This document shows positions 54,413-64,000 of a DNA stretch of 64,000 nt, piece after piece. The position numbers and the translations under genes were made by a program. Positions within the stretch are counted from its first letter, which is position 1. Each line of letters begins with the position of its first letter. The stretch spans positions 50,653,906 to 50,717,905 of the forward strand of contig OZ038517.1 of NCBI GenBank assembly GCA_964036315.1. The letters are read 5' to 3'. This DNA comes from Acanthosepion esculentum (Eukaryota; Mollusca; Cephalopoda; Sepiida; Sepiidae). The notes under the pieces are model-generated. The model saw nothing but the letters and a program-made list of their open reading frames with translations, ran no database searches and had not been told where the DNA came from.

Positions 54413-55944
54413 CGATGGATAAATTGTCGTCTAAAAGACGTAAAATTGGAAATAGCACTGACGTCTCATTTTTAATTTCCTAAAATTACACAAAAGTATC
54501 TGGAAATACTAAAGAGTAAATCTATTAGATAAAATCGCCATTGACTTCAACCACGGCCTCCAGGACTCTGCACCATGTCGCACAAGCAGGAGAACACTGT
54601 CATGGATGTCAGGCAATTTCTGCGATCGCATCACCCCTTATATCTGGCCACCTCACTCCCCAGACTGTTACCACCTTGATTATTATGTGTGGGACGCAGT
54701 TGCCCGAGAGACCAACAAAACTCCTTGTAACACCAAAGTTGAACTGAAGTGAAGGATTATGGAAGCATTCAGTAACTCAAACAAAGAGATCGTCCAGAAG
54801 AGTTGCAGGAGATTCCGAGGGAGATATTGTTGTGTAATTTTGATAAATATCTCTGTTAAAATGAGATGCAAGTGATATTTTTCATTCTTGCTTTATTTAG
54901 ACAATAATTTCTCCATCGCAGCCTGTATATCTGTTAACATGTGATGCCAGTGTTATTTTCATTTTTGCGTCATTTGGACAACAATTTACCCATCGCACCC
55001 TGTATATATACGAGGGTCATTCAATAAATAGGGTGAATTTTTCGGTATAAGTACTTCTAATACAGATAGAAGCTTACTTCTTTCTTTTTTTTTCAACGTA
55101 GTCTCCCAGCGCTGTCACACACTTTTCCCATCTGTGCACAAGCTTCCGTATTCCCTCAGCATAAAAATCTTTGGACTGATGTCTCAGCCAGTCGCTCACA
55201 ACACTTTTGACTTCATCGTCACTTTTAAACTTCGTGCCTCTCGTGAACGCTTTCAAGGGACCAAACAGGTGAAAGTCTGAAGGGGCAAGGTCTGGGCTGT
55301 AAGGAGGATGAGGGAGCAGTTCCCAGCCCAGATCATTGATGGTCTGCACCGTTTGAGCTGCTGTGTGAGGCCTTGCGTTGTCATGATGCAAGATGACTCC
55401 TTCTGACTGATGACCCCTACGTTTGTCTCAACAGATAAGCTCAAAGTCCTTGCAATGTCATCCACTGTCACCCTTCTGTCAGACTGAATGAGGTCATTGA
55501 CTGATTCGATCACCTCAGGAGACCAGGCCTGTCTTCATACTCAACACTGTTCCGTCCTTCTTTAAACAATTTAGCCCACTTGTAGACTTTTTTTGGCTGA
55601 AACATGTGGCACCATACACAGTTGACATTCTCCTATGAATTTCAACTGGTTTGCACCCTTCAGCAACCAAAAACTTGATAACTGACCGCTGTTCAATCCT
55701 GTTCAATGGTCGACCATCTTTGTTAATCGCCAAAACTCTCAAAGTTTTTTTTAATCTGCAAAAGAAATTAAATCCATGTGAAAAAGAATTAAAACAAAAA
55801 AAAAAGAGTAAGCTTCTATCTGTATTAGAAGTCCTTATACCGAAAAATTCACCTTATTCATTGAATGACCCTCGTATTAAAATGAGATGTGAGTGTTATT
55901 TTCATTTTTTGCGTCATTCGGACAACAATTTATCCATCGCACCC
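54411..55944 (+). mobile_element. Tc1/mariner-type element with triplicated end, hosting a mariner
   Basis: The left end gtgcgatggataaattgtcg matches the reverse complement of the right end near 55920-55943. Between 54541 and 54860 the plus strand reads, with stops, WPPHSPDCYHLDYYVWDAVA then RETNKTPCNTKVELK and SNKEIVQKSCRRFRGRYC. That is the third-aspartate block and C-terminal end of a Tc1/mariner-like transposase. The 78-bp 3' end occurs three times in tandem (from 54853, 54931 and 55009). The third copy is split by the mariner at 55011-55874. N-terminal and first catalytic parts are missing. Confidence 0.75.
55011..55874 (-). mobile_element. Mariner element, 864 bp, internally deleted
   Basis: Terminal inverted repeats of about 60 bp: cgagggtcattcaataaata at the left, and the same sequence in reverse complement at 55815-55874. 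TA lies on both sides. The minus strand encodes, in pieces with frame changes, a mariner transposase: IEQRSVIKFLVAEGCKPVEI (N-terminal helix-turn-helix), SVNDLIQSDRRVTVDDIART, then HHDNARPHTAAQTVQTINDL and HPPYSPDLAPSDFHLFGPLK. The last two blocks hold the second and third catalytic aspartates. The segment with the first aspartate is deleted, so it is non-autonomous. Confidence 0.88.
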
Positions 55945-55959
55945 CATTACACACACACA

Positions 55960-55962
<3 letters not shown>

Positions 55963-56002
<40 letters not shown>
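55963..56002. repeat. (TA)n microsatellite
   Basis: TA tract after the mariner nest. Confidence 0.95.
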
Positions 56003-56006
<4 letters not shown>

Positions 56007-56780
56007 AATTTTCAGTGGACTGGAAGTGACCGGCCACATCTAACAGTTTCATAAGCTTTCACGTCATCATATAATCATTAGGCAGTCAATAAGAGTTATG
56101 TTTGATTAATATATATGTATATGCACACACGTCTCTTATTTGTTTCCTTCAGTTGTCACTGTGCTCGTTCGTTAAAGAATAGAATGAAAAAAATTGGTTT
56201 ACAAAAATCCCGAAGCAAAACAAAAGACGCTGACGTTAATCGGAGGCTGGGCATCGAGACGAGACAACATCAAAGCCGCGTTTATCCAATCAGTTTGCGG
56301 AACCCGTGTAATAGATTAGTCAAATGTATGTCATTACTTCCTGACAAATTGAATCCTTTCGATAGCAAAGTTTGTTCGCGGAACACACAAACAATCAGTT
56401 TCGATTGAAAAAAAAAAATCTGTCATCTCGTTTGCGAAATAAATAAATTAACCTTTGATTGAGGTGTTTTTTTTTTTTTTTCTGATGGTCGTAGAGAATG
56501 CCTGGTCGTCAGCAAAAGAAGCGGACCACATTAGGAGCTACAAATTGGGGACATGGAAATCAATCGGGGTAGATAATTTTAACTATCTGGGTAAATAGTA
56601 AGAGAAGACGCGACATGTGATAAAAATCTAAAGCGATATAGCAGTGATTTTCAACCACCGGGCGGCGGCACATCCTTTCAACCCTTTGAGACCTGACTAC
56701 CACCTTACCGCTGGTAGTGAAAAATTACGTAATGCCCAGCCACCGGTTGAACAGCGGTAGAGAAAATTCATTTTTCTCCT
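56003..56780. other. Unassigned sequence
   Basis: One plus-strand frame (56115-56408) has ordinary composition but no recognisable motif. T-run at 56466-56481. Confidence 0.3.
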
Positions 56781-56784
56781 TCTG

Positions 56785-56885
56785 CCAATCACCTGAAGAA
56801 GACCGGAGCGTACAACAGCCGAAACGTTGTGAATATGGCAATGAAGATGAAGATAACAGTTCGAATAATGTAAATAATGATCTAC
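56785..56885 (+). repeat. Dispersed CTGAAGA...GAAA repeat
   Basis: caatcacctgaagaagaccg then agcgtacaacagccgaaacg and ttgtgaatatggcaatgaag. Plus-strand member of the family at 12030 and 27640. It lacks a stem I and H17 would be G, so I do not call a ribozyme. Confidence 0.7.
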
Positions 56886-56959
56886 CATTTTATTTATAAG
56901 TCTACAATTTGTCCTTGCTTTAAATATTTCTGCCACATCTGGTCTAGTGCTGCTGCTCT

Positions 56960-57310
56960 ATATTTAGAAATTCTTGATAAAATCCAAAGAAGAATCTGCA
57001 ATGTTATTGTTCCTGGCCTGGCACCTCAGCTGCAGTAATGTAGCCTCCCTGTGCCTTTCCTATAAATACTTTCAGGGTAATAATTGTTGTGACGAACTTT
57101 CCTCGACGGTACCCGGAATTAACGAATTTGAGCGCAGTACTCGATTGGCAGTTAGGTCATTTTACAGTTGAACTTTCTAGATGTAACCATAAGTTCTATG
57201 CAAACAGTCTATTCTCTCGCGCTTCTTTCTTGGGGAACTCTCTTGCGGCCTCTTGCTTCCCAGCCACCTTTCATCTTCCAAAATCTAAATGCAGTATTTT
57301 TGTGACGTAC
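56960..57310 (+). pseudogene. LINE reverse-transcriptase C-terminal fragment
   Basis: Plus strand, shifting frames: LEILDKIQRRICNVIVPGLA, then VASLCLFYKYFQG-like, NEFERSTRLAVRSF-like, RCNHKFYANSLFSRASFLGN and CFPATFHL. This is the longest continuous C-terminal piece of the LINE family in this window, but it has several frameshifts. Opposite in strand to the other copies. Confidence 0.8.
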
Positions 57311-57789
57311 GATAACCGTTAATAATTAATTATAATACAAGACTTCAATGGATTAAGATAAAACAGTGTTTAAATACAACCGCAAATAAATACTTAACAA
57401 TAACAAAGAAGTAAAAGTCAACCAAAGACAATTAACCATTTCAGTGAATACCTTGTTAATAGCGCGGTTCGGCTTAACGTCTGGTAAATTCTAAATCAAA
57501 ATCAAAATCAATGACGCACAATAATTCACACTAATTCGACTGGATAGTTCCACATAATAGTCACTCAATAATCGCTGCAGTTAGTAGCCTGACACCGCTA
57601 TTTATACACCTGGCGAAATACCTATATTCATAAGACCAGAATGTCACGCTCGAACCTCGGTGTTGGTAGTTACACATTTTCTTCCTATATGACAATAATA
57701 CTCATTTTCTTCCTATATGTCAATAATATACATTAGTTCCATTAATAAATCAGCCGTCGTCGAAATTGACACACAGTCGATCGTTTGTG

Positions 57790-57790
<1 letters not shown>
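57311..57790. other. Unassigned AT-rich sequence
   Basis: No feature recognised. Confidence 0.3.

Positions 57791-57793
<3 letters not shown>

Positions 57794-57868
<75 letters not shown>
57794..57868. repeat. (TA)n microsatellite
   Basis: One of the longest TA tracts in the window. Confidence 0.97.
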
Positions 57869-57871
<3 letters not shown>

Positions 57872-57889
57872 AATATATATATGTTGTTT

Positions 57890-58420
57890 TTTGACCGAAA
57901 AGCAAGAAGCCAAAAGAAGGTTCCACAAGCGAGAAGTACGCTAGAAGGAACTCTTACCATAGAACTTACGGTTAAATTTAGCCACTTCGACTGTAAAATG
58001 GTGGAATCTTGCCGCCAGAAGATAATTGGCATCAGCAGTTAAATTTTTGAGGATTAAATTTGACTGAAAGTCAAGAAGCCAAAAGAGGGTTCCACAAGCG
58101 AGAAGTACGATAGAAGGAACTGTTACCATAGAACTTACGGTTACATTTAGCCACTTCGACTGTAAAATGGCGGAATTTTGTTGCCAGAAGATAACTGACA
58201 TTAGCAGTTTAATGTTTTGGGATCATATTTGACCGAAAGGCAAGAAGCGAAAAGACGGTTCCAAAAGCGAGAAGTACGATAGAAGAAACTCTTACCACAG
58301 AACTTACGGTTACATTTAGCCATTTCGACACTACCATGATGAGACCTAGCTGCCAATCTAGTACTGCGCTTAAATTCATTAAGTCGAGGTGCCATTGAAG
58401 AAAGTTCATTTGTCATTTAA
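57890..58420 (-). repeat. LINE C-terminal segment tandemly triplicated
   Basis: caagaagccaaaag recurs at 57903 and 58074 and (as caagaagcgaaaag) at 58242, about 170 bp apart. Each unit is the NRKFYxxSFFxRTxxxWNxL end of the LINE reverse transcriptase on the minus strand, and only the rightmost copy continues upstream (APRLNEFKRSTRLAARSHHG). Tandem copies of one retrotransposon end suggest local unequal exchange. Confidence 0.85.
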
Positions 58421-58429
58421 ATTCTTCTG

Positions 58430-58985
58430 TCGAAACCGGGACAAACGAAAATCCTAATGACCTAAGTCAGGGGAATACAGTGGGTGATGGAGAGATATCT
58501 ATTTCAACACGTTACCTTTCTTCAAGGTTTGTTTTGTAAAATGTGGCCTTTGCGTTGTCCTGGTGGAAAATGACAGTCTTTTAGATTTACCAGAAATAGA
58601 CCGTTTTTCTTGAATCCGAGTTTCTTTAGATGTCGAAAGCAAGTTGATACCGATTTTTCAAACTCTTGGTAATTACTGCTGTCGAAACCTTCGGTCTATT
58701 CTCCAAGACGGCAAGCAAGCCGTCTTCATCGACGTCGGAAAGTCTGGTGGACCGTTTACCTTAAAATCACCATGACGAAATCTGCCAAACCATTTTTTGA
58801 CCGCCTTTTTAAAGATCGATTCCAATAAACCTTCGAAATATTTTTTTGGTGCAGGTCCGAGACTCACTCATTTTCGAAATTCACAGAGCACAATATGGCG
58901 AAAGTGCAACTTTTCATCCCCCATCTTTAAGGCATTCATCTGTGGGCAAAACGATGACATTCATCAAAGACTGATTCACAACTGA
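58430..58985 (-). pseudogene. Mariner transposase pseudogene
   Basis: Minus strand from about 58900: KLHFRHIVLCEFRK, a stop, VSLGPAPKKYFEGLLESIFK, KKWFGRFRHGDFKVNGPPDF (the N-terminal paired helix-turn-helix region and linker). Later, in other frames, come a VIFHQDNA-like block near 58555-58575 (second aspartate) and an HPLYSPDLG-like block near 58455-58490 (third aspartate). Multiple stops and frameshifts. No clear termini. Confidence 0.75.
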
Positions 58986-58989
58986 ACGA

Positions 58990-59186
58990 TGCAATGTTTC
59001 AATCTCGAACACACTAGGAATCGTCACTAAAACAAACACCAGTTTCAAGCTGCAGTCATTTTATAGTAACAATCAAAGCTAGGCACGGACTTTTGCAATG
59101 ATCTACTTTTCAATACTGAACAATGATGCTATTCTAGACTCGTCCACGATAACCAGTTTACCCTCTGCTAGGAAATGCACTCTTCC
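58990..59186. other. Unassigned sequence
   Basis: No feature recognised. Confidence 0.3.
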
Positions 59187-60005
59187 TGTTACGATATTAC
59201 CAATATCGTACTTGCAGATAATCAACAGACATTCATTGGTTAACCACCGTCAATCTAGCTTGCTGATTGGTCAGTATCGACCAATCAGATCGCTCCCACG
59301 CGCACGATCATGTTACGCGCCATTCTTCCTGGAGCCTACGAGATTGTATAAAAACCCAAGAACACGTGTCACAACGAGCAGTCCCGAGCAGGAGCAGTCC
59401 CGAGCAAACCACGACGACAATGACAACCAATTTCGACCGCTCACGCATTGCCAAAATGTAACGCTCAAGGAACTCCCGTCTTGGCTAACACAGTCAGACG
59501 TTAAAGAACGTTTGAACTTAAAACAAACTTTGCTTACCTAAAGTGAACATGAATATATTCAGTACTATTTAAGTAAAATTACTCTCGAACCTAACTTCTC
59601 TTCGTCACTCAACACCACTGCCAAAATGTGACTTTCAAGAACTTTACAACATCTCACGCAAGTAAATATCTGAACTCTCACCAACTTGAAACATAGACAA
59701 TTTTTTAACATGCAACAAACTCAACCTCAAAATTGCATTTAATTATAACTCTTTCGTTATGAGTCTAGACACAAATATTTACCTAATCTAAGGGACGCAA
59801 CTCAGTCCCACCTTTCAGTTCGTATGCATGTAATTTCAATTGTTATGTTTTTAACTCAATGTTCCTTTTTTGTATTTCACCATTGCTAATAATTTCCACA
59901 CCTTTCCTAACAAAATAAATAATTGTGGGGAACAGCCCTTTCGACACACAACTTACATCAGCCTTCTCAAGACTCGCCATCACGCTCAGGGCCCGTTCCG
60001 CTACA
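59187..60005 (+). mobile_element. Possible solo LTR
   Basis: Begins tgttacgatatt and ends ccgttccgctaca. Inside, in order, are CCAAT-type boxes (ttggtcagtatcgaccaatc, 59268-59287), a TATA box (gtataaaaaccc, about 59347) and a polyadenylation-like aataaataa (about 59914). Promoter-then-poly(A) order fits an LTR. I see no target-site duplication and no second copy, so the borders are uncertain. Confidence 0.35.
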
Positions 60006-60009
60006 CTAT

Positions 60010-61150
60010 GAATTTATATGATTAAACGGCTTTATATAAAGAAAACTTTAAACCATTTGTATCAACCTGAAAACTCGTAAAATGTTCCTTCTACATGTGT
60101 CGGTCATATGACCCTAAACGGCCAAGCAGTGAATAGATAGTAATGTAGACGCCGTAAAGAGAAAATGACGTCTTATTAGTAAAGACAGACTATTTAACTC
60201 CCACTAGCTTTCTTTTTCAGAGTCAGAGAGAAGGCATGTAACACATTTCTACACTTTGTTTGCATGTTTCTTAAAAAAAAACAAAAAAAAATATCATTTA
60301 CATTCTTCCACCTTCTCCTTGACCAACTTTATGAATGATTGGGAAAATATCTGAACCTACAGCAGGGACTAAGGCGACCCTCGTATATGTGGTAAACCCA
60401 ACATGTATATTAGTTTCTGGCCAATCAAAACGCTTGTAGCGAACACTTCAGAGGCGGACTGGGTTTAAAAATATTGGCTTCCAGGAAACGAAAGGGACCC
60501 ACCCACAACTACAATGGTATCATTTAATTTTCATAACGAATAAATGACGCGTTCGGCGGAGGAGAGGGGCGTATTCAATATTTGATAATTTTGCGGCAAG
60601 ACGCGCTTAAAGGTTTTAGACAATTTTGATTTCTTTTCATGGTTGTAATGAAAAAAAGTATGCAGGTTTAGGTTTTAAGAAAACCTTATTCAACTGAGAA
60701 TACAAGTTTCGCGTATAGTGTCCTTTTATAGTCCCAGTAAACAGAAATAGCTCTCTCAAAGAGGAGAATAACAAAACAAGGGGAGACCACTCTTGATTAT
60801 TCATAACAATGGCTTGCCTTAAGGAATTGTAAATGTAGGATTACCTTAAATTAAGTAAAATAATAAAAATAATATTTATTAAGAATTTATTACAGGAAAT
60901 ATCAAGCTTTACGGAAACATTATTGACAATTATGTATTTAGTTATATAACAAATAAATAAAAATAATGTAAATTTTGATGCTATATTCCTTTTGTTGTTA
61001 GGTATTTTTTTATTTTCTCCTTCGTTATTGGCAACATTTTAGAATACTTTGGCTGCAATGCTAAGTTTCCTAAGTTGAACAAACTGGAGCTTTTTCATTT
61101 ACACTTTGATACCTCTTATTGGAATAATCCATACTAACCTCTCACCCCTC
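60010..61150. other. Unassigned AT-rich sequence
   Basis: No coding region. A further ccaatcaaaacgc word occurs near 60421. Confidence 0.3.
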
Positions 61151-61164
61151 CGGCATAATCCACT

Positions 61165-61345
61165 TCACACCAAAATCACCTATCAACCAATCAACACTCT
61201 AGTTTCAGTAAACGAGACTTCTCGTTGGCTCAAAGCCTTAGAGCTGTAGCAAATTCACGCGAAAATGCCTTTTCGCGCTCAGCTTGCTGGAGCCTACTTT
61301 TTTTTTTACCAGAAACCTATAAATAGAAAATTCTGAGTAGCCTCA
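61165..61345 (+). promoter_or_regulatory. LTR-like promoter segment (CCAAT, TATA)
   Basis: aaccaatcaacactct near 61190 and cctataaatagaaaa near 61318, with cttgctggagcctac between, a phrase close to cttcctggagcctac in the possible LTR at 59327. This suggests a second, diverged LTR remnant. Confidence 0.35.
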
Positions 61346-61463
61346 AACGGTCAGACTTTCACCCCTGGAGAGATGCCAAACTAATTCACGCAAGTCGAAA
61401 CCTTGACCAACTAAACTTTTACCGCGCAAATTTCTCTGACTAAAAAAAAAACACAAGCACACG

Positions 61464-61466
<3 letters not shown>

Positions 61467-61545
<79 letters not shown>
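61467..61545. repeat. (CT)n microsatellite
   Basis: About 38 CT units with one CCC interruption. Confidence 0.97.
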
Positions 61546-61546
<1 letters not shown>

Positions 61547-61549
61547 GAA

Positions 61550-62130
61550 CACTTTCTAGCAATCACTTACAATACTTATGTTGGGATTGCTATGAATTAG
61601 TGTGTAATCAGAAGGGTTTTTTGGTTTGTGGTAATAAACGTGAAAAGCATGTTCTTCATATTAATCACAACAATTTTAGCGTAGACATACAAAAGGAATA
61701 AATCTCAAAGGCAATATTGAACGAAGAAACAAAGGTAGTCGTGAATTCAATTAGAAACAAACATTGAATATTTATGTACAAATAAATTACAATACAATTT
61801 TGGAAAAAGTTGTGTTTCAGTCGGAATAACTGAATTGTTGAACAAAAGTTGAATGAAGTATTTTATGAACTCAAAGTTCATGAATGTTCCTTTGTTTAGG
61901 AAAAGTGTTCACATAAAAATTTGAGGAAAATTTATCGAGAGGTAAATTTTAAAGTATTGTAGTTGCGAGATTTTTTTGCTGAATTTTGTATGTTTTTGTT
62001 TTGGCAGAGTTATTCACCTTGGACCGTATTTTTTATATATATTTGCTTTAGTAATAATTTCTGTTTGGTAGTGTAGAATAACACTTTTTTAGAAACGTGC
62101 AAAGATTTCAGAGAGAGGGAGAGAGAGAAA
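61550..62130. other. Unassigned AT-rich sequence
   Basis: No feature recognised. A GAGA patch lies at 62112-62132. Confidence 0.3.
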
Positions 62131-62134
62131 GAGG

Positions 62135-62481
62135 TTGAAGGTTGAGTCAGGTGTTGACGCGCGAAAAGTCCTTTAAGTCAAGGTGTAGACACGCGTGGAT
62201 CTCTGTAGAAATCTCTCTGAGAGTGAATTGCTGACTAGTGAATCGGACTAAGATTCGTCCTTTTATTTACTCTGCGAAGATTAGATCGGCTCCCAGCGCA
62301 TTCCCGCCGAAATTTATCCTGGGGCGTCTCGACCAATAATAAGCCGAGTTTCGCAATGTGTGGTGTTGATTGGTCGAAACTAGCTCTTATGGAAAATTCC
62401 ACCTTTAAACGAGTTGAGTGGAAAAATACGGAGGATTCTACAAATAGCCCCACGAGATTAATGGTCAACGTAGTTTGGACA
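62135..62481 (-). mobile_element. Possible 3' LTR or 3' flank of the gypsy-like element
   Basis: Directly follows the pol stop. The minus strand starts tgtccaaactacg, contains a CCAAT-type box (gaccaatcaacacc, about 62365) and a TATA-like gtaaataaaagg (about 62262). No polypurine tract or second LTR was found, so the call rests on position and promoter-like words. Confidence 0.35.
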
Positions 62482-63873
62482 TTAATATGTATAAAAGGTG
62501 GTGTACTTTGCTGGCCAATGAACGCGCCTGCCGGACCTGGTCCGTGTAGGTGGGTTAATTTGGGGTTCAGGCGTAGAAGATGGGTGTTTATGTGATGTCT
62601 CAGAAACAGGTGTTGGCTGAGTGGTCACAGGTTGGTCGTCACTGTTGATATAAGCTGGTTTTAACCGGTCAATGCTGACCGTAGTTCGCTTGCCGGCGAG
62701 ATCTAGAACAAAATATTTCGACGCTCGAGAAATGACCTGATGCTGTCCAGTGTAGTTGGGTGTTAAAGGTTTACGGACCATATCTCGGCGTAGAAATACG
62801 AACTTGGCTGTATGCAGATCAGCTGGGATGTAATATGGCCTGTGAAAGGCTCTGGTCGGCGTATAAACAGTTTCAGACATTTTCTGCCGAAGGTCGCTGA
62901 TAAACTGGCTGCTAGGTAGGTTGTCCGATACAGGGCCGAAGATCTGTCCTGGCAAGGTTAGGGGAGTCCCAAAAACCAAGTCAGCACTGGTACAGTTCAA
63001 GTCCTGCTTGACAGTATTCCTCAAAGCCAGCATGATCAGGGGAAGTTTATCAACCCAAGTTCGGCCTTTGGTTGAAGCAGTTATAGCATACTTAAGCTGC
63101 CGATGGAATCTTTCTACGAGGCCGTTGGAACAAGGGTGATATGCTGTAGTAGAAATATGTTTAATTCCCAATAGATCAGTGAATTCGTTGAAAAGGGCTG
63201 ATTGAAACTGTGGACCTCTATCGGTAGTGATTACCGAAGGGCATCCGAAGTTTGTGATCCAGTTATTAAAAATAGCACTGGCCACTGTTTCAGCTGTAGT
63301 TGATTGCAGTGGGATGGCGACTGGCCACCGAGTAAACCGGTCGATTATGGTCAAAATGTACTCGAATCCATTCACATTTTCAAGTGGGCCCACCAAATCT
63401 GCATGCAAGTGAGTAAAACGACCGTCTGGGTCGGCAAAGGTTGATGTAGGTGCCCTTGTGTGTCTGCCAACTTTGGTGGCTTGGCAACGTAAACACGTGC
63501 GGGACCACTGCTTAATATCAGCTGCCATACCGGGCCAGATAAATCTGTCCGATATGGTCCGCAACGTCGCCTTGCCTCCAGGATGTGCTTGTGTATGAAA
63601 ATGGTCAAAAATCAGACGGCGCATATTTGGCGGAATGTACGGACGCGGGTTACCCGTGCTGATGTCACAATAAACTGACCTGTTTGTAAACGGGAGCGGT
63701 CTTTTTTCAATTTTTAAGGAAGTGTCCGAGTGGATAGCTTGCAGGGTTTCGTCCTTGTCTTGCTCGTCAGCTAAGTTATCAAAGTTCAGTGTTGTACTCT
63801 GCACTGCGCTGAGAGTTGTACGAGACAAGGTGTCGGCCACGGTATTACTAGCTCCACTAATGTAGCGTATATC
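62482..63873 (-). CDS. Ty3/gypsy-type pol fragment: integrase
   Basis: Open from the stop at 63874 down to 62482. Numbered from 63840 the 452 residues hold a zinc-binding region (H82, H86, C116, C119), then the DDE core: D148 (HADLVGPL), D207 (TTDRGPQF) and E243 (NGLVERFHR). The D-to-E gap is 35 residues, as expected for retroviral-type integrases. A GPY/F-like module follows at about 359-397 ([20 protein letters not shown], ending SIDRLKPAY). The C-terminal tail has [10 protein letters not shown], common in this group. No chromodomain is visible. All catalytic residues are kept, so the domain is recent or under constraint. It is part of a polyprotein, so no own start codon is expected. Confidence 0.9.
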   Translation of the reverse strand, partial: DIRYISGASNTVADTLSRTTLSAVQSTTLNFDNLADEQDKDETLQAIHSDTSLKIEKRPLPFTNRSVYCDISTGNPRPYIPPNMRRLIFDHFHTQAHPGGKATLRTISDRFIWPGMAADIKQWSRTCLRCQATKVGRHTRAPTSTFADPDGRFTHLHADLVGPLENVNGFEYILTIIDRFTRWPVAIPLQSTTAETVASAIFNNWITNFGCPSVITTDRGPQFQSALFNEFTDLLGIKHISTTAYHPCSNGLVERFHRQLKYAITASTKGRTWVDKLPLIMLALRNTVKQDLNCTSADLVFGTPLTLPGQIFGPVSDNLPSSQFISDLRQKMSETVYTPTRAFHRPYYIPADLHTAKFVFLRRDMVRKPLTPNYTGQHQVISRASKYFVLDLAGKRTTVSIDRLKPAYINSDDQPVTTQPTPVSETSHKHPSSTPEPQINPPTRTRSGRRVHWPAKYTTFYTY

Positions 63874-64000
63874 CTACGAGAATTGTGATATGTAATCCAT
63901 GTAGCGGATATCTCGCGGATTGTGTTTGTCCGACTTAGCATGTAGAGCGTATGTAAGTGGCTTATGGTCTGTAAAAATTGAAAAGTCACGACCTTCCAGG
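63874..64000 (-). pseudogene. Gypsy-type RNase H end, separated by an in-frame TAG
   Basis: In the same frame as the integrase the minus strand reads GRDFSIFTDHKPLTYALHAK then SDKHNPRDIRYMDYISQFS and TAG (63874-63876), resuming [25 protein letters not shown] and the YISG..NxVAD.LSR stretch mark the end of RNase H and the linker to integrase. One base change would explain the stop. The reverse transcriptase lies beyond the right edge of the window. Confidence 0.85.

Noticed and set aside
56785..56885. Hammerhead in the CTGAAGA...GAAA dispersed repeat
   Set aside because: Stem I is missing and H17 would be G. Kept as a repeat family only.
9335..57870. Autonomous Penelope-like element
   Set aside because: I looked for a reverse transcriptase or GIY-YIG endonuclease near the hammerhead elements and saw none in any frame given.
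59098..59541. 147-codon plus-strand protein
   Set aside because: Lies across LTR-like promoter sequence. No motif and biased composition.
62356..63412. Plus-strand frames across the integrase
   Set aside because: They are antisense to a clear minus-strand integrase frame.

Overview
This window looks like non-genic DNA from a large, repeat-rich animal genome. It is AT-rich and packed with (TA)n, (GATA)n and (CA)n microsatellites. It carries decayed Tc1/mariner transposons, fragments of a non-LTR retrotransposon, tRNA-derived SINEs and a Ty3/gypsy pol fragment. I saw no bacterial gene organisation and no host gene that I could recognise. A mollusc, perhaps a cephalopod, is my best guess from the repeat mixture; this is tentative, because no single marker decides it.

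Layout. 1-2170: purine-rich tandem repeats, including an 88-bp unit. 2.2-9.2 kb: unassigned DNA, a GATA array, a SINE, a 17-bp minisatellite, a 105-bp array made from a reverse-transcriptase fragment, a dead mariner piece and AT-rich minisatellites. 9.2-20 kb: repeated pairing of (TA)n tracts with inverted-repeat or hammerhead-bearing elements, plus SINEs, DUF4817-type transposon copies and a dead Tc1 transposase. 20-26.5 kb: LINE 3' ends and a 134-bp minisatellite. 26.5-33.9 kb: a mariner element, three DUF4817-type copies (one with a nested MITE), a SINE and a Tc1 remnant. 33.97-46.43 kb: one 12.5-kb satellite of 28-bp monomers paired into 56-bp dimers, with higher-order periods of 840 and 2912 bp; older diverged copies lie at 46.8 and 48.0-48.6 kb. 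49-59 kb: a Tc1-type remnant, a compound GATA array, (TA)n with inverted hammerheads, a nest of mariner elements and LINE tails. 59-64 kb: LTR-like promoter segments and a minus-strand Ty3/gypsy integrase running off the right edge.

The most interesting signal is a set of candidate self-cleaving hammerhead ribozymes. All carry CTGANGA, a hairpin, then GAAA, a small stem III and, in the best cases, a stem I closed by flanking sequence. The strongest are at 13157-13206 (+), 18743-18787 (+), 15636-15673 (+) with a mirror copy at 15594-15631 (-), and an inverted pair at 53735-53801 (-) and 53835-53896 (+). The elements that carry them differ in sequence but usually sit next to (TA)n tracts. This resembles what is known for Penelope-like retroelements and for non-autonomous hammerhead retroelements. 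No Penelope reverse transcriptase or GIY-YIG endonuclease is visible here, so these would be non-autonomous. All structures were folded by eye.

Nothing here forms a working gene set. Every recognisable protein-coding piece is a truncated or interrupted transposable-element gene, with the possible exception of the gypsy integrase domain, which is open across 452 codons.
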